Part shown: positions 16,951 through 25,488 of the stretch, one piece after another
How the letters are laid out: each line of letters begins with the position of its first letter
Position numbering within the stretch: position 1 is the stretch's first letter
Translations under genes and position numbers: made by a program
Notes under the pieces: model-generated
Databases searched by the model: none
Told to the model about the DNA's origin: nothing
The model's input: only the letters and a program-made list of their open reading frames with translations
Origin: Shimia sp047124445
Lineage (GTDB): Bacteria; Pseudomonadota; Alphaproteobacteria; Rhodobacterales; Rhodobacteraceae
Assembly (NCBI RefSeq): GCF_047124445.1
Contig: NZ_CP138921.1
Coordinates: forward strand, 2,418,001 to 2,482,000
Length of the DNA stretch: 64,000 nucleotides
Reading direction: 5' to 3'

Positions 16951-17111
16951 TTTCTCACCACTAGTTTTCTCACCCAGTAGATAGAATCGCCGAAAGCCCT
17001 TGCGAAAAAGCTAATGCGCGATTTTGTGGCAAGTTTTAGGGGCCTTATCCACTTGCAGCTCCTACGCGCGCAGGCCTATGGTCAGCCAGGGATTTTGAGA
17101 GGATTTCACGT

Positions 17112-17987
17112 ATGGACATCAAGTCGATTGGCGTCGTTGGAGCAGGGCAGATGGGCAACGGTATCGCGCATGTGATGGCGCTGGCTGGATATGATGTTCT
17201 TCTGAATGATATCAACCAGAACGCGCTTGAAGCGGCCGTTGGGCGCATCGACAAAAACCTCGAACGGCAGGTGAGCCGCGAGATGATTTCCGCGGAAGAA
17301 AAAGCCGCCGCAATGGGACGGATCGAGACCACATTGGAGCTGCCAGCGCTTGGCGGAACCGACCTCGTGATCGAGGCGGCCACAGAGCGTGAAGAGATCA
17401 AGCATCAAATTTTTGATACTTTGAAGCCCCACCTTGGCCCCGATACCCTGCTCACGTCCAACACGTCATCAATTTCCATCACGCGACTCGCTTCTCGGAC
17501 CGATCGCCCGGAGCGCTTCATGGGGTTCCACTTCATGAACCCGGTGCCGATGATGAAACTGGTCGAGCTGATCCGCGGCATCGCCACTGACGAAGACACT
17601 TACCAAACTTGTCTGGGCATCGTTGAGCGCCTCGGCAAAACCGCTGCAAGCGCCGAAGACTTCCCGGCCTTCATCGTGAACCGCATCCTAATCCCGATGA
17701 TCAACGAGGCCTGCTACACGCTCTATGAAGGCGTTGGTAATGTGGCCTCTATCGACAACGCGATGAAACTGGGCGCTAACCACCCCATGGGGCCGCTGGA
17801 GCTGGCCGACTTTATTGGCTTGGACACCTGCCTGGCGATCATGAATGTGCTGCACGACGGCCTGGCAGACACCAAGTACCGCCCCTGTCCTCTGCTTACC
17901 AAATATGTTGAAGCGGGATGGCTTGGCCGCAAAACCAAACGCGGCTTTTACGACTACAGAGGCGACGCACCGGTACCAACGCGCTAA
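17112..17987 (+). CDS. 3-hydroxybutyryl-CoA dehydrogenase
   Basis: A 291-residue NAD(P)-dependent 3-hydroxyacyl-CoA dehydrogenase of the short, single-function type (Hbd/PaaH). The Rossmann motif GAGQMGNGIAHVMALAG is at the N-terminus, SNTSSISITRLA and the catalytic GFHFMNPVPMMKLVE segment lie in the middle, and the C-terminal domain has ANHPMGPLELADFIGLDTCL. It oxidises 3-hydroxybutyryl-CoA to acetoacetyl-CoA, or the reverse, in fatty-acid and polyhydroxybutyrate metabolism. A GAGAGGA ribosome site precedes the ATG. Proximity to etfBA fits this role. Confidence 0.95.
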   Translation: MDIKSIGVVGAGQMGNGIAHVMALAGYDVLLNDINQNALEAAVGRIDKNLERQVSREMISAEEKAAAMGRIETTLELPALGGTDLVIEAATEREEIKHQIFDTLKPHLGPDTLLTSNTSSISITRLASRTDRPERFMGFHFMNPVPMMKLVELIRGIATDEDTYQTCLGIVERLGKTAASAEDFPAFIVNRILIPMINEACYTLYEGVGNVASIDNAMKLGANHPMGPLELADFIGLDTCLAIMNVLHDGLADTKYRPCPLLTKYVEAGWLGRKTKRGFYDYRGDAPVPTR

Positions 17988-18002
17988 CCCAAAAACAAAA
18001 TT

Positions 18003-18036
18003 AAAAACGCGAGGCCTAAACCTCGCGTTTCTTGTT
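18003..18036. terminator. Bidirectional intrinsic terminator
   Basis: A 10-bp stem (AAACGCGAGG/CCTCGCGTTT) with loop CCTAAA is flanked by TTTCTTGTTG on the plus side and a T-rich run on the minus side. It separates the converging hydroxybutyryl-CoA dehydrogenase and acyltransferase genes. Confidence 0.85.
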
Positions 18037-18055
18037 GTAGTCAACGGAAGCGAAT

Positions 18056-18943
18056 TTAAGCGTTCTTTCCGAGGTCCAACGTGTGCTGGCGCAGCCACGC
18101 CATAAATCCGCGCGGGTCGGATTGAAGCTGCTCCATTTGCTCATCTGTCAACGGCGCCCCAACAATGGGGGCCTGTGGCTTGTCGCAGGACCGCACAATC
18201 TCATGTAGCAACAACCCTTGCCGCAGAATTGGCGATAGCTTGTTGGCAATCTGATACGCACGGCTGTTTTGACCAGGGTAGAAAATCGGGACCACGCGTG
18301 CGCCGGACCGGCGGATCATCTGCGCGGTAAAGACGTTCCACTCTTGTTCAATGGCCGGACCAAACCAAGTGTCCGAACTCATGACGACGCCCGAGGGGAA
18401 CAGTGCAACGACGCCCCCTTCTTTCAGATGCGCCATCGCCTTGCCGCGCATCTCAACCATTTTGCGCTGCGCGTCGGGGTCATGCGGAAAGGGTACCGGA
18501 ATCATAAAACTAGACGCAGCTTCATCAAGGCCGGTCAGCACGGAGCGCGTCAAAATGCGATAATCTTGGCGTACACGGCCGATCAAATCCGCAAAAATCA
18601 TGCCGTCCACCATCCCGTGCGGGTGATTGGCCACAACCACGACCGGACCTTCTGACGGAATGTTCTGGAGTTGCTCGAGCGGCGTTTGCAGCTCAATACC
18701 CATCACGTTGAGCGCGCCACGCCAGAACTTCTGGCCGCGGTATTTCTCATTGTCGCGTTCAAACTTGTTGACCATGCGCAAAATTTTTAATTTGCCGGTC
18801 ATCCACTCGATCGCGCGAATTGCAAACGAGGTCCAGCGGTCATCAAAAGAATTGGCATAGGTCAACGTGCGGCGATCATAGACCTGACCTTCCGTCTCTG
18901 ATGCAGGCTTTGCGACCTGCGCCTCTGGCACCGTATCTACCAA
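18056..18943 (-). CDS. Lysophospholipid acyltransferase family protein
   Basis: A 295-residue PlsC-superfamily acyltransferase. It has a variant of the active-site motif, NHPHGMVDG (residues 106-114), with five rather than four residues between His and Asp. The FPSGVV block near residue 165 and the later VVPIFYPGQNSRAYQIAN block are also present. Such proteins acylate lysophosphatidic acid or lyso-ornithine lipid; which of these cannot be settled here. The start appears to be a TTG preceded by AGGA about 9 nt upstream; no better ATG exists nearby. It lies directly downstream of the HPr gene on the same strand (27-bp gap), so it may be the last gene of the chvI-to-ptsH run. Confidence 0.83.
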   Translation of the reverse strand: MVDTVPEAQVAKPASETEGQVYDRRTLTYANSFDDRWTSFAIRAIEWMTGKLKILRMVNKFERDNEKYRGQKFWRGALNVMGIELQTPLEQLQNIPSEGPVVVVANHPHGMVDGMIFADLIGRVRQDYRILTRSVLTGLDEAASSFMIPVPFPHDPDAQRKMVEMRGKAMAHLKEGGVVALFPSGVVMSSDTWFGPAIEQEWNVFTAQMIRRSGARVVPIFYPGQNSRAYQIANKLSPILRQGLLLHEIVRSCDKPQAPIVGAPLTDEQMEQLQSDPRGFMAWLRQHTLDLGKNA

Positions 18944-18970
18944 ATTCGTCTTCCTACGCCGCGGCCCTTG

Positions 18971-19249
18971 TTAGAATCCTTCGCCGAACTTGTCTGCGAC
19001 AAGCGCCTCAATGGCATCGACCAAGGCCTGTGCATCCGGCCCGCTGGTTTCCACTGCAATGCTGGTACCCTTGGAGGCCGCCAACATCAGCAACCCCATA
19101 ATACTGTCACCACCCGCACTCAAGCCATCCTTTGACACTTCTGCCGAAGCGTCAAATCCCTCGACAACCTCAACAAGCTTTGCGGATGCGCGTGCATGCA
19201 GACCTTTTTCATTCACGATTTGCATCGTGCGTTGGATGACATCACTCAT
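18971..19249 (-). CDS. ptsH: Phosphocarrier protein HPr
   Basis: A 92-residue HPr. The phosphorylatable histidine is in NEKGLHARASAKL (His18), and the regulatory serine target of HPr kinase is in GDSIMGLLML (Ser49), so both control sites are present. The gene follows the EIIA gene by 4 bp. With no sugar-specific EIIB or EIIC genes around, this is the output of a regulatory rather than a sugar-transporting phosphotransferase system, as known in other alphaproteobacteria. The start is the ATG after AGGGTAAG; a longer frame upstream overlaps the EIIA gene and is rejected. Confidence 0.95.
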   Translation of the reverse strand: MSDVIQRTMQIVNEKGLHARASAKLVEVVEGFDASAEVSKDGLSAGGDSIMGLLMLAASKGTSIAVETSGPDAQALVDAIEALVADKFGEGF

Positions 19250-19253
19250 CTGC

Positions 19254-19646
19254 TTACCCTGTTTGAATATTTTGGCTATCGATATATTTGCGGCCAGCTT
19301 CCAGCGCCGCTCTGACCGCATCGGCTACGTCCAGGTGGCGGCTTTTGGCCAATTTAATCAGCATCGGCAAATTTGCACCATAAAGGATGCGCCGATTGGC
19401 CGGGGCACAGGCGCGCAAACTCAAATTGGATGGCGAACCGCCAAACATGTCTGTGACAACAACAACGCCGTCTCCGTGGTCCACTGCGTCAGCTGCGGCA
19501 CAGATTTCACGCTGTTTCTGGCTGCGATCATGATCGGGCTCAATAGTAATCGCGCTGACACCATTTTGGGCGCCAACGACATGTTCCATGGCAGCCAAAT
19601 ATTCATTGGCCAAACCACCATGTGCCACGATCACGATACCGATCAA
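19254..19646 (-). CDS. PTS EIIA component, mannose family
   Basis: A 130-residue EIIA(Man)-type protein. The phosphorylation site histidine is in IVIVAHGG (His9), and VVVVTDMFGGSPSNLSL matches the family core. In alphaproteobacteria this single EIIA is the terminal phosphoacceptor of the regulatory phosphotransferase chain. It starts at TTG with a GGGGAA site 8 nt upstream; the next in-frame Met would remove the active-site histidine, so the TTG start is supported by the domain. It lies between rapZ and ptsH in the same operon. Confidence 0.93.
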   Translation of the reverse strand: MIGIVIVAHGGLANEYLAAMEHVVGAQNGVSAITIEPDHDRSQKQREICAAADAVDHGDGVVVVTDMFGGSPSNLSLRACAPANRRILYGANLPMLIKLAKSRHLDVADAVRAALEAGRKYIDSQNIQTG

Positions 19647-19696
19647 GCTATCTATTCCCCATCTTCTGCGATCTGCGGACGCGCGCCTAGCACTGC

Positions 19697-20569
19697 CTAC
19701 CGATTGAGTTCGCGATGTCTTATAGACACCCGCCAGCCCCTATTTGCAAGGGATTCGGCAATTGTCTCGGTCAGGAATACGGACCGGTGTTTGCCGCCAG
19801 TGCAGCCAAAAGCGACGTGAAGATGGCTGCGTCCCTCGCGGACATACCCTGGCAACGCGTGCTCTAGCATCTCTTTCAGGTTGGAAACAAATGGCGCATA
19901 GCCCGGATCGGTCGCGATATAGGCACCAACAGGCCCATCGCCACCGTCCATCGCGCGGAGTTCGGCCTGCCAATGCGGATTATGCAGGAACCGGCAATCA
20001 AAGACCAAATCCGCCCCTTGGGGAATACCACGTTTGTAGCTGAAAGACTGAAGCGTCAGGCCAATCGCTTGATCATCTTGTGGCGCAAACCTGCTTTGGA
20101 CCGCGTGGCGCAACTCATGAGGGGTTAACTCGGATGTCTCAATCAACACTGTGGCCCTGCCCCGCACCTCTTGTAGCAACGACAGCTCAGTCTCGATTCC
20201 CGCGTTGGGATCTTCCTGCCGATCCAGAGGGTGGCTGCGCCGGGTCTCGTTATAACGACGGCGCAAGACTTCCGCGCGGCAATCCAGGTACAACAACTCA
20301 GGCGCCACATTGGGCAACTCATCCACCAGCTCCAACGCGTCCAGGATGGCCGCTGGCGAGAAGTCTCGATTGCGGACATCCAGGCTCAACGCCATAGGCC
20401 GCTTGAGCGGCTGACCGGACAAAAGTCTCGGCAACAAGCCCAAGGGGAGATTGTCGATGGTTTCAAACCCCGCATCCTCTAGCGCTTTGATGGCCGTAGA
20501 GCGGCCGGCACCGGATGGGCCGGTGAGCAGCACCAAAGGCACTTTGTCCTGCGCGATGTCAGAGGGCAT
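19697..20569 (-). CDS. rapZ: RNase adapter protein RapZ
   Basis: A 290-residue RapZ (YvcJ) family P-loop protein. The Walker A motif is LLTGPSGAGRSTA (about residues 14-26). The family-specific C-terminal half is recognisable by DCRFLHNPHW and HVAFGCTGGKHRSVFLTE. In E. coli RapZ delivers a small RNA to RNase E to control amino-sugar synthesis; in other bacteria it binds UDP-sugars or nucleotides. Its position between hprK and the EIIA gene is the usual alphaproteobacterial order. Its ATG abuts the hprK stop with no gap (TAAATG), so it is coupled to hprK. Confidence 0.95.
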   Translation of the reverse strand: MPSDIAQDKVPLVLLTGPSGAGRSTAIKALEDAGFETIDNLPLGLLPRLLSGQPLKRPMALSLDVRNRDFSPAAILDALELVDELPNVAPELLYLDCRAEVLRRRYNETRRSHPLDRQEDPNAGIETELSLLQEVRGRATVLIETSELTPHELRHAVQSRFAPQDDQAIGLTLQSFSYKRGIPQGADLVFDCRFLHNPHWQAELRAMDGGDGPVGAYIATDPGYAPFVSNLKEMLEHALPGYVREGRSHLHVAFGCTGGKHRSVFLTETIAESLANRGWRVSIRHRELNR

Positions 20570-21034
20570 TTACGCGTTCCTTCCATGACGCAATAGCTGC
20601 AACACGGCAGCCGCAAAATAAGGCGCGTCTACTCCCCAAAGCATAGGCAGCTCTTGCCCTAGAACTTGAACTTGCCTTGGGTGCGGCAACCTCTGATCTT
20701 CAGTTTGGTCCAAGTCGATCACCAGAGACAGAGGAATTTTCTGCACAGGCTTAGCGCGCAAAATTCCCACTGACCTGGCCTCGATCAATCCACGAGTGGT
20801 GTCAGGCGCTGATGCTAGGAGGCGCCCCTCGGAGAGCTGAACAACGGTTTGGTCATCCGAAACTAACTCCGCACCATACGCCATGAGTTGTAGCGCCAGG
20901 CTGGATTTGCCGCTGCCCGCAGCTCCCCTAATAAGAACGGCGCGCCCGCCATCAGCCACGCAGGACGCATGCAACAGGGTTTCTTCAACGGCGCTGTCCA
21001 ACTGTGCAGAGAATAGATCGTCCGCCTGCGTCAT
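20570..21034 (-). CDS. hprK: HPr kinase/phosphorylase, short alphaproteobacterial form
   Basis: A 154-residue protein corresponding to the C-terminal catalytic domain of HPr kinase, without the N-terminal domain of the Firmicutes enzyme (about 310 residues). The Walker A motif is RGAAGSGKSSLA (about residues 36-47), the DDQTV motif follows, and the RGLIEARSVGI block is typical of the K/P loop region. It phosphorylates the regulatory serine of HPr and can reverse this. It starts 3 bp after the chvG stop, tying envelope-stress sensing and carbon/nitrogen sensing into one operon. Confidence 0.93.
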   Translation of the reverse strand: MTQADDLFSAQLDSAVEETLLHASCVADGGRAVLIRGAAGSGKSSLALQLMAYGAELVSDDQTVVQLSEGRLLASAPDTTRGLIEARSVGILRAKPVQKIPLSLVIDLDQTEDQRLPHPRQVQVLGQELPMLWGVDAPYFAAAVLQLLRHGRNA

Positions 21035-21037
21035 GGC

Positions 21038-22732
21038 CTACACCGGCAGCCCCACAACAAAACGCGCCCCGAGCGGCTCCGAGGTCACATCCGCATCGGT
21101 TGGTCGGATGTTTTCCGCCCAAATGACACCGCCGTGCGCCTCCACAATTTGCTTAGAGATGGCCAGCCCCAAACCGGAGTTATTTCCGAACTGCGATTCA
21201 GGCCGATGTGAATAGAACCGGTTGAAGATCTTGTTCAGTGCCTGTTCCGGAATACCGGGGCCGGTATCCTCCACAACTACCAAAACCCGGTTTTCGCGCT
21301 TGCGCGCCCACACACGGATCGCGTCGCCATCCTCACAGAAACTGATCGCATTGGTGATCAGGTTCACAAAGACCTGCGCCAGGCGGGCTTCAAGGCCTGT
21401 GATGTCAATCGGCGCATCAGGCAAGTCCGTGATGAAGTCGATACCTTTGCCTTTGGCATCCTCGCCCAAATACTGCGTCAAGTTGCCAACCATCCCAAGC
21501 AGGTCGAAGGTCTCTTCTTCTTCCTTGACCAACTCGCTGTCTAGGCGCGATGCATTGGAAATATCGCTCACCAACCGATCCAAGCGGCGCACATCATGCT
21601 CGATCACATTGAGCAGCTTTTCCCGGTGTTCTTCCTTTTTGACCATGCGGAGCGAACCAACCGCAGACCGCAAAGAGGCCAATGGGTTTTTGATTTCATG
21701 GGCAACGTCTGCCGCAAACTGTTCGTTGCTGTCGATCCGTTCATAAAGGGCCGAAACCATGCCGCGCAAAGCCCCGGACAAACGTCCAATTTCATCAGGG
21801 CGCGCCGTCAAATCCGGAATACGCACACGGCCCGGGTTCACTTTCCGACTGTCGCTGTCTCTGCCAAGCTCTGCCGCAGCGGCCAGATCAGAAAGCGGAT
21901 TGGAAATTGTAGACGCCAGCACCATGGACAGGCCCACCGACACCACCGTGGCGATCAGGAACATCTGCAAGACGCGTTCCCGCTCGGAACTCACCATGCG
22001 ATCAAGTTCACCGGAGGCACTGGTCAACACCACCGCCCCTACAACACTGTTATTCTGCTCTATTGGAACGGCCATTGCGAACACATGTCCGCCATCAGCC
22101 GCAACAAGCGTCTCCAAGGTTTCCTTACCAGACACTGCCGCCTGTGCCATCGCTTGCAGTTGACTGTTCAGTTGACCTGCCGAAGCTTCTGCAGCACCGT
22201 CTTTGCCGGAAATCGAGCTCCAAATCTTGTTGAGCGCGGATGTGAGTGGCGCGCCTTCTGGACGCTCAGCCAAAACTTCGGCCGCCTCCGCAGAGGCTTT
22301 GCCTTCTTTACTGCCAGCCGTTTTGCCCGCCGCGTCATAGACATGCACGGTTGTGCCAACTTGAAGCGGCAACTTGTCCAGCGTTGCGCCAACATCAACA
22401 CCATCATTTGTGGCGAGGTTGACTGGCGCGCCTGACGGCAATTGCGCTTCAAAGGCGCCGGCAATCAGCCGGGCCTCGGTCACAAGCCCAGTGGCGCGCT
22501 GCACCGCAAAGCTGTCACGGGCGCTGTTGAGAAATAGAATACCTGCGACCAACACCAGGAGTGCGATCATATTAAAGGTAATGATTTTGCGTGTCAGCGG
22601 GGACTTCCCCAGAGGCAAAAGCCGGCGACGTTCGCGCCGGCCTTGCAACTCTTCTTCGACGTTGGCTTCAGGGGCGACCCAATCATCGCCCAAAACAACG
22701 TCCCCGTCCCGCCCTTGGGCCATGTCTTGCAC
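21038..22732 (-). CDS. chvG: Sensor histidine kinase ChvG
   Basis: A 564-residue membrane histidine kinase of the ChvG/ExoS type. A cytoplasmic N-terminal segment is followed by a first membrane helix (IITFNMIALLVLVAGILFL), a large periplasmic domain of about 190 residues, a second helix and HAMP domain, the H-box AHEIKNPLASLRS (phosphorylated His at about 345), and the ATPase domain with LITNAI and GNNSGLGLAISKQIVE. In Agrobacterium and Sinorhizobium this sensor responds to acidity and envelope stress through ChvI. Start is GTG, 5 nt after AAGGA; a downstream ATG has poorer spacing. It follows chvI by 24 bp. Confidence 0.93.
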   Translation of the reverse strand: MQDMAQGRDGDVVLGDDWVAPEANVEEELQGRRERRRLLPLGKSPLTRKIITFNMIALLVLVAGILFLNSARDSFAVQRATGLVTEARLIAGAFEAQLPSGAPVNLATNDGVDVGATLDKLPLQVGTTVHVYDAAGKTAGSKEGKASAEAAEVLAERPEGAPLTSALNKIWSSISGKDGAAEASAGQLNSQLQAMAQAAVSGKETLETLVAADGGHVFAMAVPIEQNNSVVGAVVLTSASGELDRMVSSERERVLQMFLIATVVSVGLSMVLASTISNPLSDLAAAAELGRDSDSRKVNPGRVRIPDLTARPDEIGRLSGALRGMVSALYERIDSNEQFAADVAHEIKNPLASLRSAVGSLRMVKKEEHREKLLNVIEHDVRRLDRLVSDISNASRLDSELVKEEEETFDLLGMVGNLTQYLGEDAKGKGIDFITDLPDAPIDITGLEARLAQVFVNLITNAISFCEDGDAIRVWARKRENRVLVVVEDTGPGIPEQALNKIFNRFYSHRPESQFGNNSGLGLAISKQIVEAHGGVIWAENIRPTDADVTSEPLGARFVVGLPV

Positions 22733-22756
22733 GTTGGTCCTTCCGGCCTTGTGTCG

Positions 22757-23458
22757 TTACTCTTCGTTGTACCTATAACCGATGCCGTACAGCGTCTCAA
22801 TTGCGGAGAAGTCGCGGTCTACGGTCCGCATTTTCTTGCGAAGGCGCTTGATGTGGCTGTCGATCGTGCGGTCGTCAACATAGACCTGATCGTCATATGC
22901 GACGTCCATCAATTGATCGCGGCTTTTCACAAAGCCGGGCCGCTGCGCAAGGGCCTGCAACAAAAGGAATTCAGTCACGGTCAGCGTGACGTCCTGCCCC
23001 TTCCAGCTCACCGAATGGCGCAGTGGATCCATGGTTAGCTCACCGCGTTCCATGATTTTGGTATCTTCGGTTTCGCCAACAATATCGCCATCAACGGCTT
23101 CCTGGCGGCGCAGCAGCGCGCGAATGCGCTCCACCAGCAAACGCTGGCTAAACGGCTTCTTGACGTAATCGTCTGCGCCCATGCGCAATCCCAGAACCTC
23201 ATCGATCTCATCGTCCTTGGAGGTCAGGAAGATCACCGGCATGCTGGTCTTCTGGCGCAAGCGCTGCAACAGATCCATACCGTCCATGCGCGGCATCTTT
23301 ATGTCCAGGACGGCCATATCCGGGAGTTTCTTGTTAAATGCATCCAGCGCTTGCTGGCCGTCATTATATGTCTCGACTTCAAACCCCTCTGCCTCAAGGG
23401 TGATAGAAACCGACGTCAGGATATTCCTGTCGTCATCCACAAGGGCAATTTTCGACAT
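22757..23458 (-). CDS. chvI: Response regulator ChvI
   Basis: A 233-residue OmpR-type regulator. The receiver domain has the acidic pocket VDDD (8-10), the phosphorylated Asp52 in AVLDIKMPRMDG, the switch Thr in VIFLTSKDDE and the conserved Lys in YVKKPF. A C-terminal winged helix (TEFLLLQALAQRPGFVKSRDQL, recognition helix in DDRTIDSHIKRLRKK) follows. The sequence is the strongly conserved ChvI form found beside pckA in alphaproteobacteria. The start is the ATG 8 nt after AAGGA; a longer frame of 24 codons upstream lacks support. It is the first gene of the chvI-chvG-hprK-rapZ-EIIA-ptsH run. Confidence 0.94.
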   Translation of the reverse strand: MSKIALVDDDRNILTSVSITLEAEGFEVETYNDGQQALDAFNKKLPDMAVLDIKMPRMDGMDLLQRLRQKTSMPVIFLTSKDDEIDEVLGLRMGADDYVKKPFSQRLLVERIRALLRRQEAVDGDIVGETEDTKIMERGELTMDPLRHSVSWKGQDVTLTVTEFLLLQALAQRPGFVKSRDQLMDVAYDDQVYVDDRTIDSHIKRLRKKMRTVDRDFSAIETLYGIGYRYNEE

Positions 23459-23831
23459 GGGATCGGTCCTTATTACTGCTCTTATTATGTCTGTTTTTTG
23501 CGGCATTATGCGCAATTCAGACTGGGGCAATCAACGTAAAAGTGCGATTCGGGTAACAAACCGGACTTATTTGGCCAGAAATTCCTTGAGCAATGGCTAA
23601 ATTGTCTCACTTTTGGCGACAATCGCAGCACCCCCTTTCCTATCGGAACGCTTGATTGCGCTAACCTGCATTTGGTTGCGCTAACTGCGCCAAAGCGTCC
23701 TGTTCTTATCAATAATTGGCATGGTATGAGGCCCTTGTCGCACTTCGGGGTGTTTTGATGCGCAAGAATATTTCGCCCCGAGGACTTTCAAGGACCGCCG
23801 CAACAGGACACGCGGCTACAGGAGTAAGATA
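23459..23831. promoter_or_regulatory. Divergent chvI/pckA control region with a 20-bp-spaced direct repeat
   Basis: This 373-bp gap holds no credible gene; the few short frames have no ribosome site or recognisable product. It must hold the promoters of both chvI (minus) and pckA (plus). The clearest element is a perfect 10-bp direct repeat, TTGCGCTAAC, at 23656-23665 and 23676-23685, exactly 20 bp apart, about two helical turns, as expected for two proteins bound on the same face of DNA. It is about 150 bp upstream of the pckA start codon. The factor is unknown. Confidence 0.5.
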
Positions 23832-25430
23832 ATGACATTTGGACGGGTAAACCCGCAATTCCGCCTACAAGATCAAGGGATCGAAGGTCTGGGAAATGTC
23901 TATTACAACTTTATGGAGCCCGCCCTCATCGAGTCCGCGCTGAAACGCGGCGAGGGTACTCTGGGCAACGGCGGCACCTTTTTGGTGAGCACCGGCGAAT
24001 TCACTGGCCGCTCTCCTAAGGATAAATTCACCGTCCGCACCCCGATGACTGAGGACACCATCTGGTGGGAAAACAATGCCCCGATGGAATCCGACGCCTT
24101 TGATCGCCTGCATGCCGATATGCTGGAGCACATGAAAGGCCGCGACTACTTTGTGCAGGACCTGACCGCAGGCGCAGACCCGACCCACGCCATCAACGTG
24201 CGCGTCGTGAACGAACTGGCATGGCACAACCTCTTCATCCGCCACCTGCTGCGCCGTCCGGATCGTGACACGCTGGACAGCTTTGTGGCGGATTACACCA
24301 TTATCAACTGCCCAAGCTTCAAAGCGGATCCTGCCAAACACGGGTGCCGGACCGAGACTGTGATCGCTGTAAACATCGAGAAGAAGATGATCCTGATCGG
24401 CAACACCGAGTACGCCGGCGAAAACAAGAAATCCGTCTTTGGTCTGCTGAACTACCTGCTGCCAGAAAAAGGCATCATGCCGATGCACTGCTCTGCCAAC
24501 CACGCCAAAGACAACCCTGTCGACAGCGCTGTGTTCTTTGGCCTGTCCGGCACCGGCAAAACCACGCTCTCCGCTGATCCGAACCGCACACTGATTGGCG
24601 ATGATGAGCACGGCTGGTCCGATCGCGGCACCTTCAACTTCGAAGGCGGTTGCTACGCCAAGACCATCGGCCTGAACCCTGAAGCCGAGCCGGAAATCTA
24701 CGCCACCACCAAGATGTTCGGCACCGTCATCGAGAATATGGTTTTTGACGAAGAAACCAAAGAGCTCGACTTTGAGGACAAGAGCCTCACCGAGAACATG
24801 CGCTGTGCGTACCCGCTGGATTCGATCCCGAACGCGTCAGACAATGGCCTTGGTGGTCACCCCAAAAACGTGATTATGCTGACTTGTGACGCCTTCGGTG
24901 TGCTGCCTCCGGTGGCCCGCCTGACACCGGCGCAAGCAGAGTACCACTTCCTATCCGGCTTCACTGCCAAAATGGCTGGCACCGAGCGCGGTTTGACCGA
25001 GCCGACTCCAGCCTTCTCCACCTGCTTTGGCGCACCGTTTATGCCGCGTCGCCCTGAAGTTTATGGCGCACTGCTGCGTAAGAAGATCGCTGAGTTTGGC
25101 ACCACATGCTGGCTGGTGAACACCGGCTGGACCGGCGGCGCTTATGGCACCGGCTCCCGCATGCCAATCAAAGCGACCCGCGCGCTGCTCACTGCGGCCC
25201 TGGATGGCTCGCTGAACCACGTTGAGTTCCGCAAGGATGCCAACTTCGGCTTCGAAGTTCCGATCTCCGTGCCAGGCGTAGACGACGCCCTGCTGGATCC
25301 ACGCGGCACATGGGCGGACAAAGACGCCTATGATGCGCAAGCAGAAAAGCTTGTCGGGATGTTTGCTGACAATTTCGAGCAGTATCTGCCTTACATTGAC
25401 GCCGATGTGAAAGCAGCGGCCATCGGCTAA
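23832..25430 (+). CDS. pckA: Phosphoenolpyruvate carboxykinase (ATP)
   Basis: A 532-residue ATP-dependent PEP carboxykinase converting oxaloacetate to phosphoenolpyruvate, the entry step of gluconeogenesis. Diagnostic stretches are NGGTFLVSTGEFTGRSPKDK, the kinase loop FFGLSGTGKTTLSADPNR, IGDDEHGW (metal-binding), and TAKMAGTERG. The length is typical. A divergent pair with chvI is widespread in alphaproteobacteria, and in Agrobacterium pckA is linked to ChvG/ChvI. The gene ends at a strong bidirectional terminator. Confidence 0.98.
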   Translation: MTFGRVNPQFRLQDQGIEGLGNVYYNFMEPALIESALKRGEGTLGNGGTFLVSTGEFTGRSPKDKFTVRTPMTEDTIWWENNAPMESDAFDRLHADMLEHMKGRDYFVQDLTAGADPTHAINVRVVNELAWHNLFIRHLLRRPDRDTLDSFVADYTIINCPSFKADPAKHGCRTETVIAVNIEKKMILIGNTEYAGENKKSVFGLLNYLLPEKGIMPMHCSANHAKDNPVDSAVFFGLSGTGKTTLSADPNRTLIGDDEHGWSDRGTFNFEGGCYAKTIGLNPEAEPEIYATTKMFGTVIENMVFDEETKELDFEDKSLTENMRCAYPLDSIPNASDNGLGGHPKNVIMLTCDAFGVLPPVARLTPAQAEYHFLSGFTAKMAGTERGLTEPTPAFSTCFGAPFMPRRPEVYGALLRKKIAEFGTTCWLVNTGWTGGAYGTGSRMPIKATRALLTAALDGSLNHVEFRKDANFGFEVPISVPGVDDALLDPRGTWADKDAYDAQAEKLVGMFADNFEQYLPYIDADVKAAAIG

Positions 25431-25448
25431 AAGCAGACATCGCCCAAA

Positions 25449-25486
25449 TGCAAAAAGCCCCGACAAACGTCGGGGCTTTTCTTTTT
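25449..25486. terminator. Bidirectional terminator between pckA and phnM
   Basis: A 12-bp perfect stem (AAAAGCCCCGAC/GTCGGGGCTTTT, 25453-25480) with AAAC loop is flanked by a T-rich run on the plus side and by the stem's own T run on the minus side. It serves both converging genes. Confidence 0.92.
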
Positions 25487-25488
25487 AC

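Noticed and set aside
17046..17054. TTATCCACT, close to a DnaA box
   Set aside because: A single 8-of-9 match without further boxes, AT-rich region or replication genes nearby; expected by chance.
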